The notes beneath the pieces were generated by a model. That model had not been told where the DNA came from, did not search any database, and saw only the letters and a list, made by a program, of their open reading frames with translations. The position numbers were made by a program, and so were the translations under genes. From Larix sibirica (taxonomy: Eukaryota; Streptophyta; Pinopsida; Pinales; Pinaceae): a stretch of 12,399 bases of DNA. The stretch is from assembly GCA_004151065.3 (NCBI GenBank), contig NWUY0300049031.1, positions 14,257 through 26,655 of the forward strand. The letters are read 5' to 3'. Position 1 is the stretch's first letter, and the number at the start of each line of letters is the position of its first letter. Shown here piece after piece: positions 1 through 7,349 of this stretch.

Positions 1-766
1 TGCCGAAAGGGCCGGTGAATAGGGGTTTTGTTGGTTCCTTGAACCACGAAGTACCTGGGTCTACATTGGAAACCTCTAGATCAATTGCATACGCCAACAG
101 TTGTCCCTCTATTTCTCCTTCCATTGGTTCTAGAGGATACTCATCCTTCTTTTGCTAGAGATGTCCTTGGTAAGTTTCTTTAGGGTAAGCATCATCATTA
201 CCATCCAATAGGGAAGGCATCCCCAATTTTAACACTTCTTTGAATAGGGCTTTAAAGGAAGTTATTTCATTATTTAATTTTTTAACATTATCCTTCTTTC
301 TTAAAACATAAGTTTTATTCATAATCATAGACCTGGAAATTTGGATGATTTGATTTATGTTGTCTATGCCCTTTTTAACTAACTGCTTCTTGGTTCTATT
401 GTTCAGATAATCTATGACTTTTGCAGCCTTCTTTGGCATATCCCCCAACTATCTTTCAACTGATTTTATCTTTGTAATGGCCTCAGTGGCCATGTCCAAC
501 TCATCTTGGATGACTTCCAAATAGTCCCACTTATTCATGCATCATTCTTCAATTTTCTCCCACGAAGCCTGGGTGATTCTTCTTAGTAGTTGTTCTCCCT
601 GAACATTTATTTGGAGAGAAGTTATTTGGATTTTGAGGTCTCCTGCTTCTCTTTCCAATTCAAAAATATCATCTTCTTTCTTACTGAATTCAATTTCTAA
701 TTCAAGTACCCTATTATCCTTGGTTTCCAACTCTTTTCTAGCTTCTTCCAACTTGGCATTTAGGTC
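1..766 (-). pseudogene. Gene A tail, second part: strong coiled coil, open to window edge
   Basis: A one-base frame change in an A run near 769 leads into this frame, which reads DLNAKLEEARKELETKDNR and continues with heptads (ELEIEFSKKEDDIFELERE). After TGA 544-542 it goes on as WDYLEVIQDELDMATEAI, then after TAG 451-449 as a lysine-rich helix (PKKAAKVIDYLNNRTKKQLV). After TAG 157-155 it resumes with QKKDEYPLEPMEGEIEGQLL and is open to base 1, including FKEPTKPLFTGPFG at the edge. The true C terminus therefore lies outside the window. The coiled coil would favour self-association, as in structural or Gag-like proteins; that role is inferred. Confidence 0.65.
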
Positions 767-1983
767 TTTTCCTCCTCAATGGGTTGAGCACTTGACCTCA
801 AATTAGTATGGTCCTCTTCCATTGCATCTACATCAGTAGTATCTAGGGGATCAACTTGTGGCTCACCTGTAGCCTCTGCGGCATCAATCTAACTTTCCTC
901 TAATTCTGATGGGATTTACGTTGTTGGCTGACTCTCTAGCTAAATCACAGGAGTTGAAGTAGTACTATCTTTTTCAGTGGAAATCTTGGTGGTTGCAATA
1001 TTAAAATTTGCAATCTTCCAATGTAGATCATCAATTTTGCTCCTCCTTTCCTCAGCCAACTGTTGGAATTATATAATGTTGGAATATATTTTCTCCTTCT
1101 CTTGTTGTACTTGTTTGAACTCCTCAGTATGTACCGGGTCAGTTGTGGGAATCTTCAGCTTCTTTTTCAATGTGGCTATTCCATTGTATTTTTTAGCCGT
1201 GAGTGACTTGATTTGATATCCATCAGAAGGATCTGCTGCTAATGATACCAGTTTTGCTTCCAAAGAATTGATAGTAATCTATTTGGCCCTTGTGGTCCAT
1301 TTTTCAATCTTATACAATTTCTCAAACTTTTCAAGAGTTGTCCTAAGCTTTCTCTCCTCCTTTTATGATTTAACAATTTCGATGGACATCATGTCATTGG
1401 TTTTCTTATAAAAATTCATTTTATAAATATTTCCAAACTCCTTAAAATTCACAATACGTTCCTCTGCTTTCTACTCACTTAGTTTGACTAGTTTATCCAC
1501 TTTAGGTTCCATGATAGAAAACCTAGGTGTGTCTTGTTGATGTTCATCTACTGATATCAATATTTTCCCTGTGGTTGGAATGTCCTATCTGAGTTATTTC
1601 ACCATTTTTATTTCTCTCTCTCTTATATTCTTATATCCAGTCCGTAGGTCTGTCCTTACTGGGACTGGTTATGCTGATGAAGAACCTTGTATTTTTTTAG
1701 GAATGGTGAAATCAATGGAAGGGTAACTAACATATTGAACTGGAGGATTCCTTGGAAACTCTAGCTTTTATGTCAGCTCAATCATTTCCTTGGGGATTTT
1801 AATTGATGCTTACCCTACTTACACTAACGATTGTTCATCATTTCCAATTGTCATTTTGGCCCTTTTGGGTAATTCCCATTTCTTAGTCTTCGCCAGCTTC
1901 CTTTTTTCTCCCAATTAACTGTTGTTATTTCTCCTTTGAAATTATTTAGGGCTTCTTGAACTTCCTTCCAAGTTTCTTTTTTT
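767..1983 (-). pseudogene. Gene A tail, first part: charged linker and coiled coil with many stops
   Basis: After the A run at 1983-1977 a short open segment (KETWKEVQEALNNFKGE) runs to a six-A run at 1907-1902. The frame then shifts once more and stays readable to about 769. Within it are KLAKTKKWELPKRAKM, a proline-rich part (IPKEMIEL, PRNPPVQYVSYPSIDF) and a heptad-like region from about 1500 to 1000 (KLVKLSE, EERKLRTTLEKFEKLYKIEKW, SLEAKLVSLAAD). From about 900 to 780 it becomes acidic (DAAEATGEPQVDPLDTTDVD). Thirteen stops, eight TAA and five TAG, break this part, mostly where glutamine codons would fit. I read it as the decayed coiled-coil tail of gene A, not an independent gene. Confidence 0.6.
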
Positions 1984-2377
1984 CCCATCCTCTCCCTGTG
2001 AGGTCTAGGTGAGCACACATAAGATCAATTTTTGTTTTCTATCTTTGCTTGGATACCACTTGATGTGGATCATAGGCACCTCTCTCATCCTTCTTGAGTT
2101 TGATTTGGCTCAGATACTCTTACACATAATGAGGACCATTTAATCCTCTTATGACAAGAGGTCCTATCTCCTGGGGTTATAAGAAAGACCTGCTTTGCCT
2201 AAAATGCCCAAAATGTAATTGATTTGAATTCATGTTTTTCCTTACAAATTCCATAGAAAAACTCATGGGAGTGGAAAAAGTAGGTAACTTGTAGGATTCT
2301 TCTTCAAATCCATAAATCCTAATGACTTTGCAGTTCTCATATAGAAACCAATATCCAATTTGGATCTCTGTGGTCAT
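1984..2377 (-). pseudogene. Gene A middle segment, after first frameshift
   Basis: The coding signal passes from frame 3001-2377 into this frame at the overlapping ATGA near 2377, consistent with a one-base insertion or deletion. The start reads TEIQIGYWFLYENCKVIRIYG and later LPTFSTPMSFSMEFVRKN, a proline/phenylalanine-rich stretch ending in an amphipathic helix. Stops at 2179 (TAA), 2122 (TAA) and 2041 (TAG) interrupt it. Between them readable protein persists, for example PQEIGPLVIRGLNGPHYV and EYLSQIKLKKDERGAYDP. The frame is lost again at a seven-A run (1983-1977). This appears to be the end of the globular half. The family is not recognised. Confidence 0.6.
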
Positions 2378-3001
2378 TGGAGATGCCTCTTATTTTCTGG
2401 TAGCATCCTGGGAGGAGAAACACCATGGATCAAACTATATATCACACTCATTACTTTCTCTATAAACTCTGAAAAGTTGGAGTTATCTTCTCTTCTTAGA
2501 ACCAATTCAGTCCATTCATACATAGGGAGTGGTACTCCTTGTTCATCTGTGGTTCTCAAACCCAAGTGTTTGAAACTTTCATAATTTTGGTAAAAGAATA
2601 GAAAAAACAAATAAGAAGGGAATCTAAAATATTCAATTGCAAGGAACTCCTCCAATTGCTCATGAATCTTCTTGGCTAGGTAACTACAGAGGTCAAAGTG
2701 GGGATGATTTCTACTCAGCTCGGTGGTTAATTTGAGAATAATCCCTAGGGTTACTTCATCTATAGAATCATCATCTTCAAGACCTACAATCGTACAAATA
2801 ATACAGATGGATTTCCTAGAAACTTCAGAGAACATCACAGTGGCATAGGGAAGAGGAGTGGTTGGTATGGCCATTCCAGGATCTAAATGCTTGGACATAA
2901 GAGTATGATGATCATAAGGACTAAGGCTATGAAAAGCAGATACTAGGTTTTTTTCATTGAAAGGATAACGGGCTAAGGACTCTAGCTGGAAGAACATCCT
3001 T
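2374..3001 (-). CDS. Gene A exon 2, intact N-terminal domain part (codons 69-277)
   Basis: This uninterrupted stretch of 208 codons follows the intron, beginning RMFFQLESLARYPF. It looks like a folded, mostly helical domain: alternating hydrophobic segments such as ICIICTIVGL, an acidic loop DDDSIDE, and a very aromatic helix FRFPSYLFFLFFYQNY followed by FKHLGLRTTDE. The aromatic helix is not long or uniform enough to call a membrane span with confidence. The frame ends at TGA 2376-2374, where the reading frame moves by one base and the protein continues in the next frame. I do not recognise the domain. With exon 1 it would make a 277-residue protein if the TGA is used. It is the best-preserved piece of the gene. 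Confidence 0.6.
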
Positions 3002-3121
3002 CTGAGGGAATCAGAGGTAACAAAACACAAATTCTTGGACATGTCAGAAGACAGAATGGCTCGTTTAGAGGGGGATTAGTGTTAAGAGCACTAGGTGACG
3101 AACTCGGGGAACATTACATAC
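3002..3121 (-). other. Gene A intron 1 (120 nt, phase 2)
   Basis: Reading the minus strand, the donor is CTAG|GTATGTAA at 3122/3121 and the acceptor is TTCCCTCAG|A at 3002/3001, preceded by a pyrimidine-rich stretch. CTGAC near 3048-3044 and CTAAT near 3075 are plausible branch points. The length is a multiple of three and removal joins AG with A into an arginine codon, so the frame before and after is kept. The intron contains three stops in the frame of exon 1 (TAG, TAA, TAA within about 20 bases). These are seen in the sequence; actual splicing is inferred. An alternative acceptor at 3034 breaks the frame. Confidence 0.7.
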
Positions 3122-3327
3122 CTAGGGCATGTCGTCCAGGCAAATTTTGAGTCCCATGTGTTAAACTTATCTTGGTAGGAGAAATATAGATCCATGGCTT
3201 CTCTAATGGTCTCATTTAGCTCTGAACCAATGATAATGGTGTCAAACATTTCATCCTGGTGATCATAGACATGTTCTTCCCATGAGAAACGAGGATTCTG
3301 GAGGGTCACTTTTGATTTAGGTGCCAT
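3122..3327 (-). CDS. Gene A exon 1, N-terminal 68 and two-thirds codons
   Basis: This open segment starts at a true ATG (3327-3325, context AATATGGC) and begins MAPKSKVTLQNPRF. It has an acidic stretch around residues 18-30 and the aromatic cluster FNTWDSKFAW near its end. It closes at an AG|GTATGT donor inside codon 69, and reading through would meet TAG at 3093 and two more stops soon after. The ATG is chosen because it follows a TATA box by about 300 bases and opens the frame that continues after splicing. Residues 1-13 include a basic patch (KSK) but no signal peptide, which suggests a cytosolic or nuclear protein. The function is unknown. Confidence 0.65.
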
Positions 3328-3629
3328 ATTCAGTCCATGGGTTCAGAGTATTACAATCAAGTTTAGTGGTGAATTATGTTAAATTAGGGAATCGGTGAAT
3401 AAATGGACAAAACCAGGATCACAGTAACATAAGCGGACAAAGGTGGAAGATCGATAACCATGTGACATGTGGAAGTTGAATCGGACTAATGGACGATGAC
3501 TCAGGATGATATGGTTTATGTAATTTCGAACTAGTACGCTAGTTGTTGGGGGAGCACACTTCTTGGAGGTAAAAGATAATAGAAACAAAACTAGGTTAAA
3601 AACCTTTTATCCAACGGGAAATGGGGCAC

Positions 3630-3635
3630 TTTATA
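3630..3635 (-). promoter_or_regulatory. Probable TATA box of gene A
   Basis: The minus strand reads GACATATAAAGTGCCCC, with TATAAA at 3635-3630. It lies about 300 bases upstream of ATG 3327, so transcription would start near 3600 and leave a 5' leader of about 270 bases. The motif TGACATGTGG occurs at 3463-3472 and again at 3682-3691, flanking this box; its core CACATG/CATGTG is a common plant bHLH target. The match is by eye only. Confidence 0.4.
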
Positions 3636-3822
3636 TGTCAAAGTCCATAATGGAGCATAAAACCTGACGATGGGACCCATATGACATGTGGCAAGTAGGA
3701 AGTGGATGAAATGGCAGGTTGGAGTGATGGGATGTCTTTAACAGATGGCAGGAGGGGATTCACTTACAGAAGGATGGAACGTCGGATAGGCTGAGTTGTA
3801 AATAAATCACCTTCAATGTTGG

Positions 3823-3854
3823 GAAGCTACCACTCCTAGCTTCCTAGAGTGGTA
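3823..3854. repeat. Two overlapping inverted repeats (competing hairpins)
   Basis: TACCACTCCTAG (3828-3839) pairs with CTAGAGTGGTA (3844-3854) around a four-base CTTC loop with one bulge. An overlapping pair, GAAGCTA (3823-3829) with TAGCTTC (3837-3843), uses part of the same bases, so the two folds exclude each other. It sits upstream of the gene A TATA box. It could be a decayed element end or a chance structure. Confidence 0.45.
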
Positions 3855-4290
3855 ACGTGCTGATGTTAAGCGGTTTAGAAAAACTGCCTTCAAGGAGGTG
3901 CGGCCAGTTACTGCGAGGCACGTTTCCTCAATGGTTTTGAGTACAACACACTCTAAAGCTCATTTTCTGGTGCACACAACTTATCAATGCATTGTCAATT
4001 TGAGCCATTGATCTCAATCGGGGTACGGTGAACTTGCACATGCGCTGTCCCATTTAACTTCCTTGCATTTATGAGCGTGCTCGATCTCTGGGCCATTGAT
4101 CTATCTCCAGATCTGACGGCTGACCTCTCTTTTAGCTTAGATCTCAAATAATGTCCCATGGTCTTTAGTTGTAAGTTCCATTTGTAACCTTTCGGTCATT
4201 TTTCAGGCTCTCTTATCCCTCCAGGGATGAAACTACTACCCAAGTGCTATCTGCAAGAGCTTCATGAATGATGATTTGTTAAGAAAAATA

Positions 4291-4610
4291 TCAGGTACTA
4301 ACAGGTGCATTTATAGTGACAATATACAACTCATGTAGTGCATATATATTATACAATGCACCACAAATTTGCATGTGCACACCATATTTATACATTTTAG
4401 TCATGCATTTATAATAGTAGGGAACATATTAATCATGCTTCCATATATTATGAAGTGCATTGGAAAAATGTACAAGGTTTCAAATATCCCCTCTCAATGG
4501 TGCATTACTAAAATTTAGTAACACACCAACAATAGTTTTCCCTACTTTTCCACACAATGCACTAGTTGTAGTGTGCCCTATATATTCATAAGGCACATTT
4601 GACATTCTCA
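4291..4610. other. AT-rich non-coding stretch with ATGCAC/GTGCAT hexamers
   Basis: There is no gene here. The hexamer ATGCAC or its complement GTGCAT appears at 4305, 4338, 4356, 4455, 4500 and 4557, with further TGCA-containing words between. The composition and motif content match the DNA after 8682 and differ from the block between the Ns. Confidence 0.5.
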
Positions 4611-4695
4611 TGTGGTCCAAATGGCTTAAATTCACCATGCATAATTTAAAAAAAAAAAAAAAAACTAAAAATTAAAGGTAAATTACAAATTCTAA
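4611..4695 (+). repeat. Left copy of 85-bp direct repeat, abutting NN gap
   Basis: It begins TGTGGTCCAAATGGCTTAAA, contains a run of 17 A (4648-4664) and ends ACAAATTCTAA directly before the NN at 4696. It matches 8597-8681 over all 85 bases except at 4642 (T against A) and 4668 (A against C), with equal homopolymer length. The exact fit to the N boundary marks it as a contig end that overlaps the contig starting at 8597. Confidence 0.9.
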
Positions 4696-4697
4696 NN
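4696..4697. other. Assembly gap (NN)
   Basis: Two undetermined bases sit between the left 85-bp repeat and a block of different base composition. This is probably a scaffold join of unknown true size. Confidence 0.85.
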
Positions 4698-4810
4698 CAG
4701 ACTGTCCTGTACTAGAGGTAGAAATGCATAAATGAATAAGGGCAGAACCACCAAATCCCAACATTCAGTTCATCACAGCAGAGAGAAGACCTACGGATCC
4801 AAGTGTAAAT
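4698..4810. other. Start of the inserted block, leader-like, no gene
   Basis: This short stretch lies between the NN and the first open frame. It has no ATG in the frame that opens at 4811, although that frame has no stop from about 4742 onward. The part around 4750-4785 (CCAAATCCCAACATTC and following) looks like a transcribed leader, but no primer-binding site of the usual plant retrotransposon type was found. Confidence 0.3.
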
Positions 4811-5098
4811 GTGGTAACGCGTAGTGGCGCTGATGCAGGAAGAGATGGAGGCGCAGAAGCTTCGACATCTGGAATGCGCGATCCTCAGCAGATTCCTGGT
4901 GAACTAGTATGGATTCAAAAAGCTCCTAAGAAAACACCTGGATTGGACCTGCAGAAAAATAAAGGATCATTAACAGAAGCGCGGGATATCCTTAGAGAGT
5001 CAACACCTGGGTCGATGAGAATCCCACTGTGCAGCGAAGCACCGCAAATAAAGGATATGCCAGCGGCATATGATCACACAGGCACTTGCAAATTTTAA
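4811..5098 (+). CDS. Open frame of unknown function, about 95 codons, possibly a fragment
   Basis: The frame reads VVTRSGADAGRDGGAEASTS, then GELVWIQKAPKKTPGLDLQ, and ends at TAA 5096-5098. There is no ATG in frame. The first codon is GTG, while the overlapping ATG at 4809 meets a stop two codons later. A two-base duplication (TGTG at 4810-4813) in an original ATG-GTA-ACG would explain this and would give a start MVTRSG, the kind of N terminus often seen in plant Gag-like proteins. The residue mix (glycine/alanine/serine-rich, then basic, then proline) suggests a disordered N-terminal tail. It ends about 270 bases before the TATA box of gene B and shares its reading frame, but I cannot show that they belong together. 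It may be a remnant of another element. Confidence 0.35.
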   Translation: MVTRSGADAGRDGGAEASTSGMRDPQQIPGELVWIQKAPKKTPGLDLQKNKGSLTEARDILRESTPGSMRIPLCSEAPQIKDMPAAYDHTGTCKF

Positions 5099-5370
5099 AA
5101 TTTAAGAGCGGATGAGACACTTTGGAGCACCATAAAGACTGATGTGACCGATAAAGCACCGAAGTCCGGCTGGTAGGCTGAGCAGTTAACACTGACCGAA
5201 TGGAATTGACAGTCTGGCTACCCGGCAACCTTTTGGCATTTAAGGAAACAAAATTCACACGATGGCAAAGATTGGATGGCAGGGCCGAAATCATGGCGTG
5301 ATCTGGATAATAAATATGGCATTTAGTGCCTCGGTAACCACCGAAGGCCACGTTGCAGACCAGCTGAGCC
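5099..5370. other. Upstream region of gene B, no gene seen
   Basis: I see no credible protein here on the plus strand. A 119-codon minus-strand frame (5351-4992) overlaps it but has no recognisable protein features and is taken as chance. A ten-base word CTGAGCAGTT occurs at 5178-5187 and again in the leader of gene B at 5454-5463. Confidence 0.35.
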
Positions 5371-5378
5371 TATAAATA
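5371..5378 (+). promoter_or_regulatory. TATA box of gene B
   Basis: AGCCTATAAATATGGCC is close to the plant consensus TATAAATA and is followed 25-35 bases later by a pyrimidine-rich start-like region (CCACTTCTCTACTTT, about 5391-5405). It lies 160 bases before ATG 5531, which leaves a leader of about 130 bases. This is one of the clearest regulatory signals in the window. Confidence 0.6.
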
Positions 5379-5530
5379 TGGCCTCACTCGACCACTTCTC
5401 TACTTTACGAAGTGTTGTGAATTGTTGTCGAAGCTACCACAGAGCCGAATAGACTGAGCAGTTTAGGACCAAGCAGGATGATTTACACGAGCTATTCTGG
5501 TTATTTGAGCAGTCAGGGATTCCAGGAGTC

Positions 5531-5952
5531 ATGACGGCGACAAAGGGAGCTGCCTCGAGAAGCTCATCTAGGTAGGTTGTAGGAACCAGTAAGAGGAAAG
5601 AACCAAAGCAAGGAGGAGCCGAAGCACAAATGAAGCAGCAAAACCTACCTATTTACCCGGTGCCGGACTACATTCCTCCACGGAAGGACGACGCCCCACC
5701 GGTCCACTTACAAAAGAACGTTGCGTATGAAATCTCGATCCCTGCCATTTCCACTAGGGTGAAGATTCAGGAACATTTGCTGGTTGGTGTACCAGGATGC
5801 AAACTGGACGACCTGGACTTACTTGAAAACACTCTGGTAACGCCGAAGAATTACCCACAATTCAAACCTGACGCATACCTAAACCGGGACATTAATCCGC
5901 AGACTGGTGTCGAAAGACTGGAAGTCCAAGATTGGCTAGAGGCCATCAGGCT
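5531..5952 (+). pseudogene. Gene B N-terminal segment
   Basis: ATG 5531 opens the frame MTATKGAASRSSSR, then TAG at 5573-5575 (a plausible decayed CAG) interrupts it. The frame resumes with VVGTSKRKEPKQGG, a basic patch like a nuclear localisation signal. From codon 34 (ATG 5630) it is open: proline-rich LPIYPVPDYIPPRKDDAPP, then HLLVGVPGCKLDDLDLLEN and PKNYPQFKPDAYLNRDINP, ending in EVQDWLEAIR. The start at 5531 is preferred to 5630 because it is the first ATG in frame after the TATA box. The frame is lost near 5950, and the next frame continues sensibly with LWNLLQMPHF. Confidence 0.6.
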
Positions 5953-6866
5953 TGTGGAACTTATTACAAATGCCGCACTTCACTAAGAGCATCGAGTTTT
6001 CGGCGGTGGTGCGCGTGCTACTGACTTGCGTGCATGAAAGATTCTTATGGTTGGACAAGCGCATTAATATCAGCATAGACATGATACATTAGATCACAGG
6101 CCTGAACAAGAGAGGAGAGGACCCTACTGATCTCATCATAATGCAGGAACAGGATAGAGGTCTGAGCACCAAAGTAGAAAAAGAATTTGGTGTAGTACGG
6201 AAGGAACATGGGTTCCCAACCGTCGATATCAATCATCGCGCCACAAAGTTTACTACGCAATTGCTTGCAGGAAAGATTTTGCACAAGTGTAGACCGCCTG
6301 AGGTACCCACAGTCGCAATCAAGGCAGCATCTAATATATTGAGCGAAAAACCTTACAATTGGTGCCAGTTCTTACTGAACGAGTTCCTAGCAGATGTTGA
6401 AGATACACAAGATAATGGAACAGCATTCTATTTCAGCTGGTTGCTTGTATAGATAGCCTTTGTAGGCTGGAAAGAGCCAGAGGGGTATCAAGGGGTTCCA
6501 ACCTTCGCAGGACACGGTCGCGGAACACATTTTACTAACCTATGGGCAAGTCCAAAGGCGTCCAGACAGCGGCACACGGCTGAAGTTTTCTATGTTTATT
6601 ATCACCAACTACGCGAAGCGATTATGGCAACGCCGCGCATTTCAAAACCATTGACCGACAAGTATACATGCACCATGAGGTTTATGGTGAAGATACATCA
6701 GTCATGCATTTAGCCAAGGGCTGATGCGCAGGAAATATTATGGTATCCAAGATTTTACTGACTAGATGAGGAGACCATCGACAAAATGATGGAGCGTTGG
6801 GATGCAGACTGGAAAGTCCCCGCATCATGAGATGATGAATCAAACTATGAACAAAACGTAGAACCT
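5953..6866 (+). pseudogene. Gene B central globular domain
   Basis: After the frame change the protein reads LWNLLQMPHFTKSIEF, then CVHERFLWLDKRINISIDMI and, past TAG 6090, ITGLNKRGEDPTDLI. Further on are DINHRATKFTTQLLAGKILH, a cysteine after HK, the motif NWCQFLLNEFLADVED and FYFSWLLV before TAG 6450. It goes on with IAFVGWKEPEGYQGVPTF, then stops at 6711, 6759 and 6828, and ends in an acidic part (DDESNYEQNVEP). The dense aromatic and hydrophobic pattern shows a folded domain. I recall the WLD / ITGL / G-x-D-P spacing from repetitive plant proteins, but the name and function of the domain are unverified. Four of its five stops could come from single C-to-T changes in CAG or CGA. Confidence 0.6.
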
Positions 6867-7349
6867 ATGTCTCACAAGATCGACATAAAAGACACCAATG
6901 AGGAAAACACAGACACAGACAAGGAAGAAACAGAAAAGCACAAGGAACAACAAGCAGGGGGGCTACCTACAGGTACGCCCATTGAGGAAGAAAAGGATGA
7001 TGCACAGAGTGAGCATACAGGGGCGGCAGGGAGCAAAAGAAAGGCCACTCAAGGCCCTACACAATCGCAAAGCCGATGTACAAAGCGGAAGTCCGAAAAA
7101 CCTGAATTTGGACCACAGCTACACCCGGACGACTATGAGATAATTGCAACAAAAGTATAGGAAGTGTGGGAAGAGACCCGCGCAAAAAAAGAATCCAAAC
7201 AAGAACAACTGCAATTAACCATAATACAATCTATGGAGGAAGTCAAGACAATGGTAGCCCAGATGGGGTTAGGGAAACCAAGTTCAGATTCTGACGGGAA
7301 GTCAGGGGAACCAAGTGCACAAAGAAGACATCCTGTTGTTGTAAGTTAG
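6867..7349 (+). pseudogene. Gene B acidic/basic linker with nuclear-signal-like clusters
   Basis: This reads in the same frame as the central domain, with no frameshift between. It has a highly acidic part (NTDTDKEETEKHKEQQ), a spacer (EEEKDDAQSEHTGAAG), then SKRKATQGPTQSQSRCTKRK, two KRK clusters that look like a bipartite nuclear localisation signal. The segment after TAG 7158 begins the coiled coil (EVWEETRAKKESKQEQLQL). It has a serine/glycine-rich break (GKPSSDSDGKSGEPSAQ) before TAG 7347. An overlapping 81-codon frame from 6898 is a shadow. Nuclear location is inferred from the clusters only. Confidence 0.55.

Larger units (their letters stand above)
1..3327 (-). pseudogene. Gene A: long decayed coiled-coil protein gene, 3' end outside window
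   Basis: One minus-strand gene can be followed from ATG 3327 to the left edge by joining segments that differ only by an intron and single-base frame changes. The predicted product is at least about 1050 residues: a globular N-terminal part (codons 1 to about 400), then a long lysine/glutamate/glutamine-rich tail with coiled-coil character. I count 19 in-frame stops after codon 277, at 2179, 2122, 2041, 1821, 1812, 1770, 1671, 1596, 1587, 1473, 1365, 1281, 1071, 942, 918, 891, 544, 451 and 157 (first base). Frame changes fall near 2376, 1980, 1905 and 769. No reverse transcriptase, integrase, protease or transposase motif is visible. It is probably a decayed member of a repeated plant family, possibly a Gag-like protein of a non-autonomous element. 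The family is not identified; that it is one continuous broken gene is well supported. Confidence 0.8.
3328..4290. other. 5' flank of gene A, no convincing gene
   Basis: This stretch is less AT-rich than the DNA to its right and has no long frame that reads like a protein. A 69-codon minus-strand frame (3588-3379) coincides with the expected leader and I do not accept it. The stretch holds the TATA box, the paired TGACATGTGG motifs, a hairpin at 3823-3854 and an 11-base direct repeat GCCATTGATCT at 4004-4014 and 4092-4102. The second copy overlaps TGGGCC (4089-4094), the core of the plant promoter element known as site II. Together these fit an upstream promoter region. Confidence 0.45.

Noticed and set aside
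977-1216. Plus-strand 79-codon frame
   Set aside because: It lies opposite the gene A coiled coil and is rich in cysteine, serine and phenylalanine as expected from the complement of lysine/glutamate codons.
2360-2584. Plus-strand 74-codon frame
   Set aside because: Shadow of the well-preserved gene A exon 2 on the other strand.
3379-3588. Minus-strand 69-codon frame upstream of gene A
   Set aside because: It falls where the leader of gene A is expected, shows no protein-like pattern and is not needed by any other evidence.
4648-4664. A17 run as the poly-A tail of a LINE or SINE
   Set aside because: Coding sequence of the expected kind does not precede it, and the run is internal to a repeat that continues past it with ordinary sequence in both copies.
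4992-5351. Minus-strand 119-codon frame
   Set aside because: It partly overlaps the 4811 frame on the other strand, has no recognisable features and ends arbitrarily; treated as chance.
5572-5640. Intron in gene B starting at AG|GTAGGT, which would remove the TAG at 5573
   Set aside because: The following 70 bases are purine-rich, and the only frame-keeping acceptor I found nearby would leave an 18-base intron, too short for plants. A decayed CAG is simpler.
6045-6284. Minus-strand 79-codon frame
   Set aside because: Antisense shadow of the gene B central domain, whose motifs on the plus strand are convincing.
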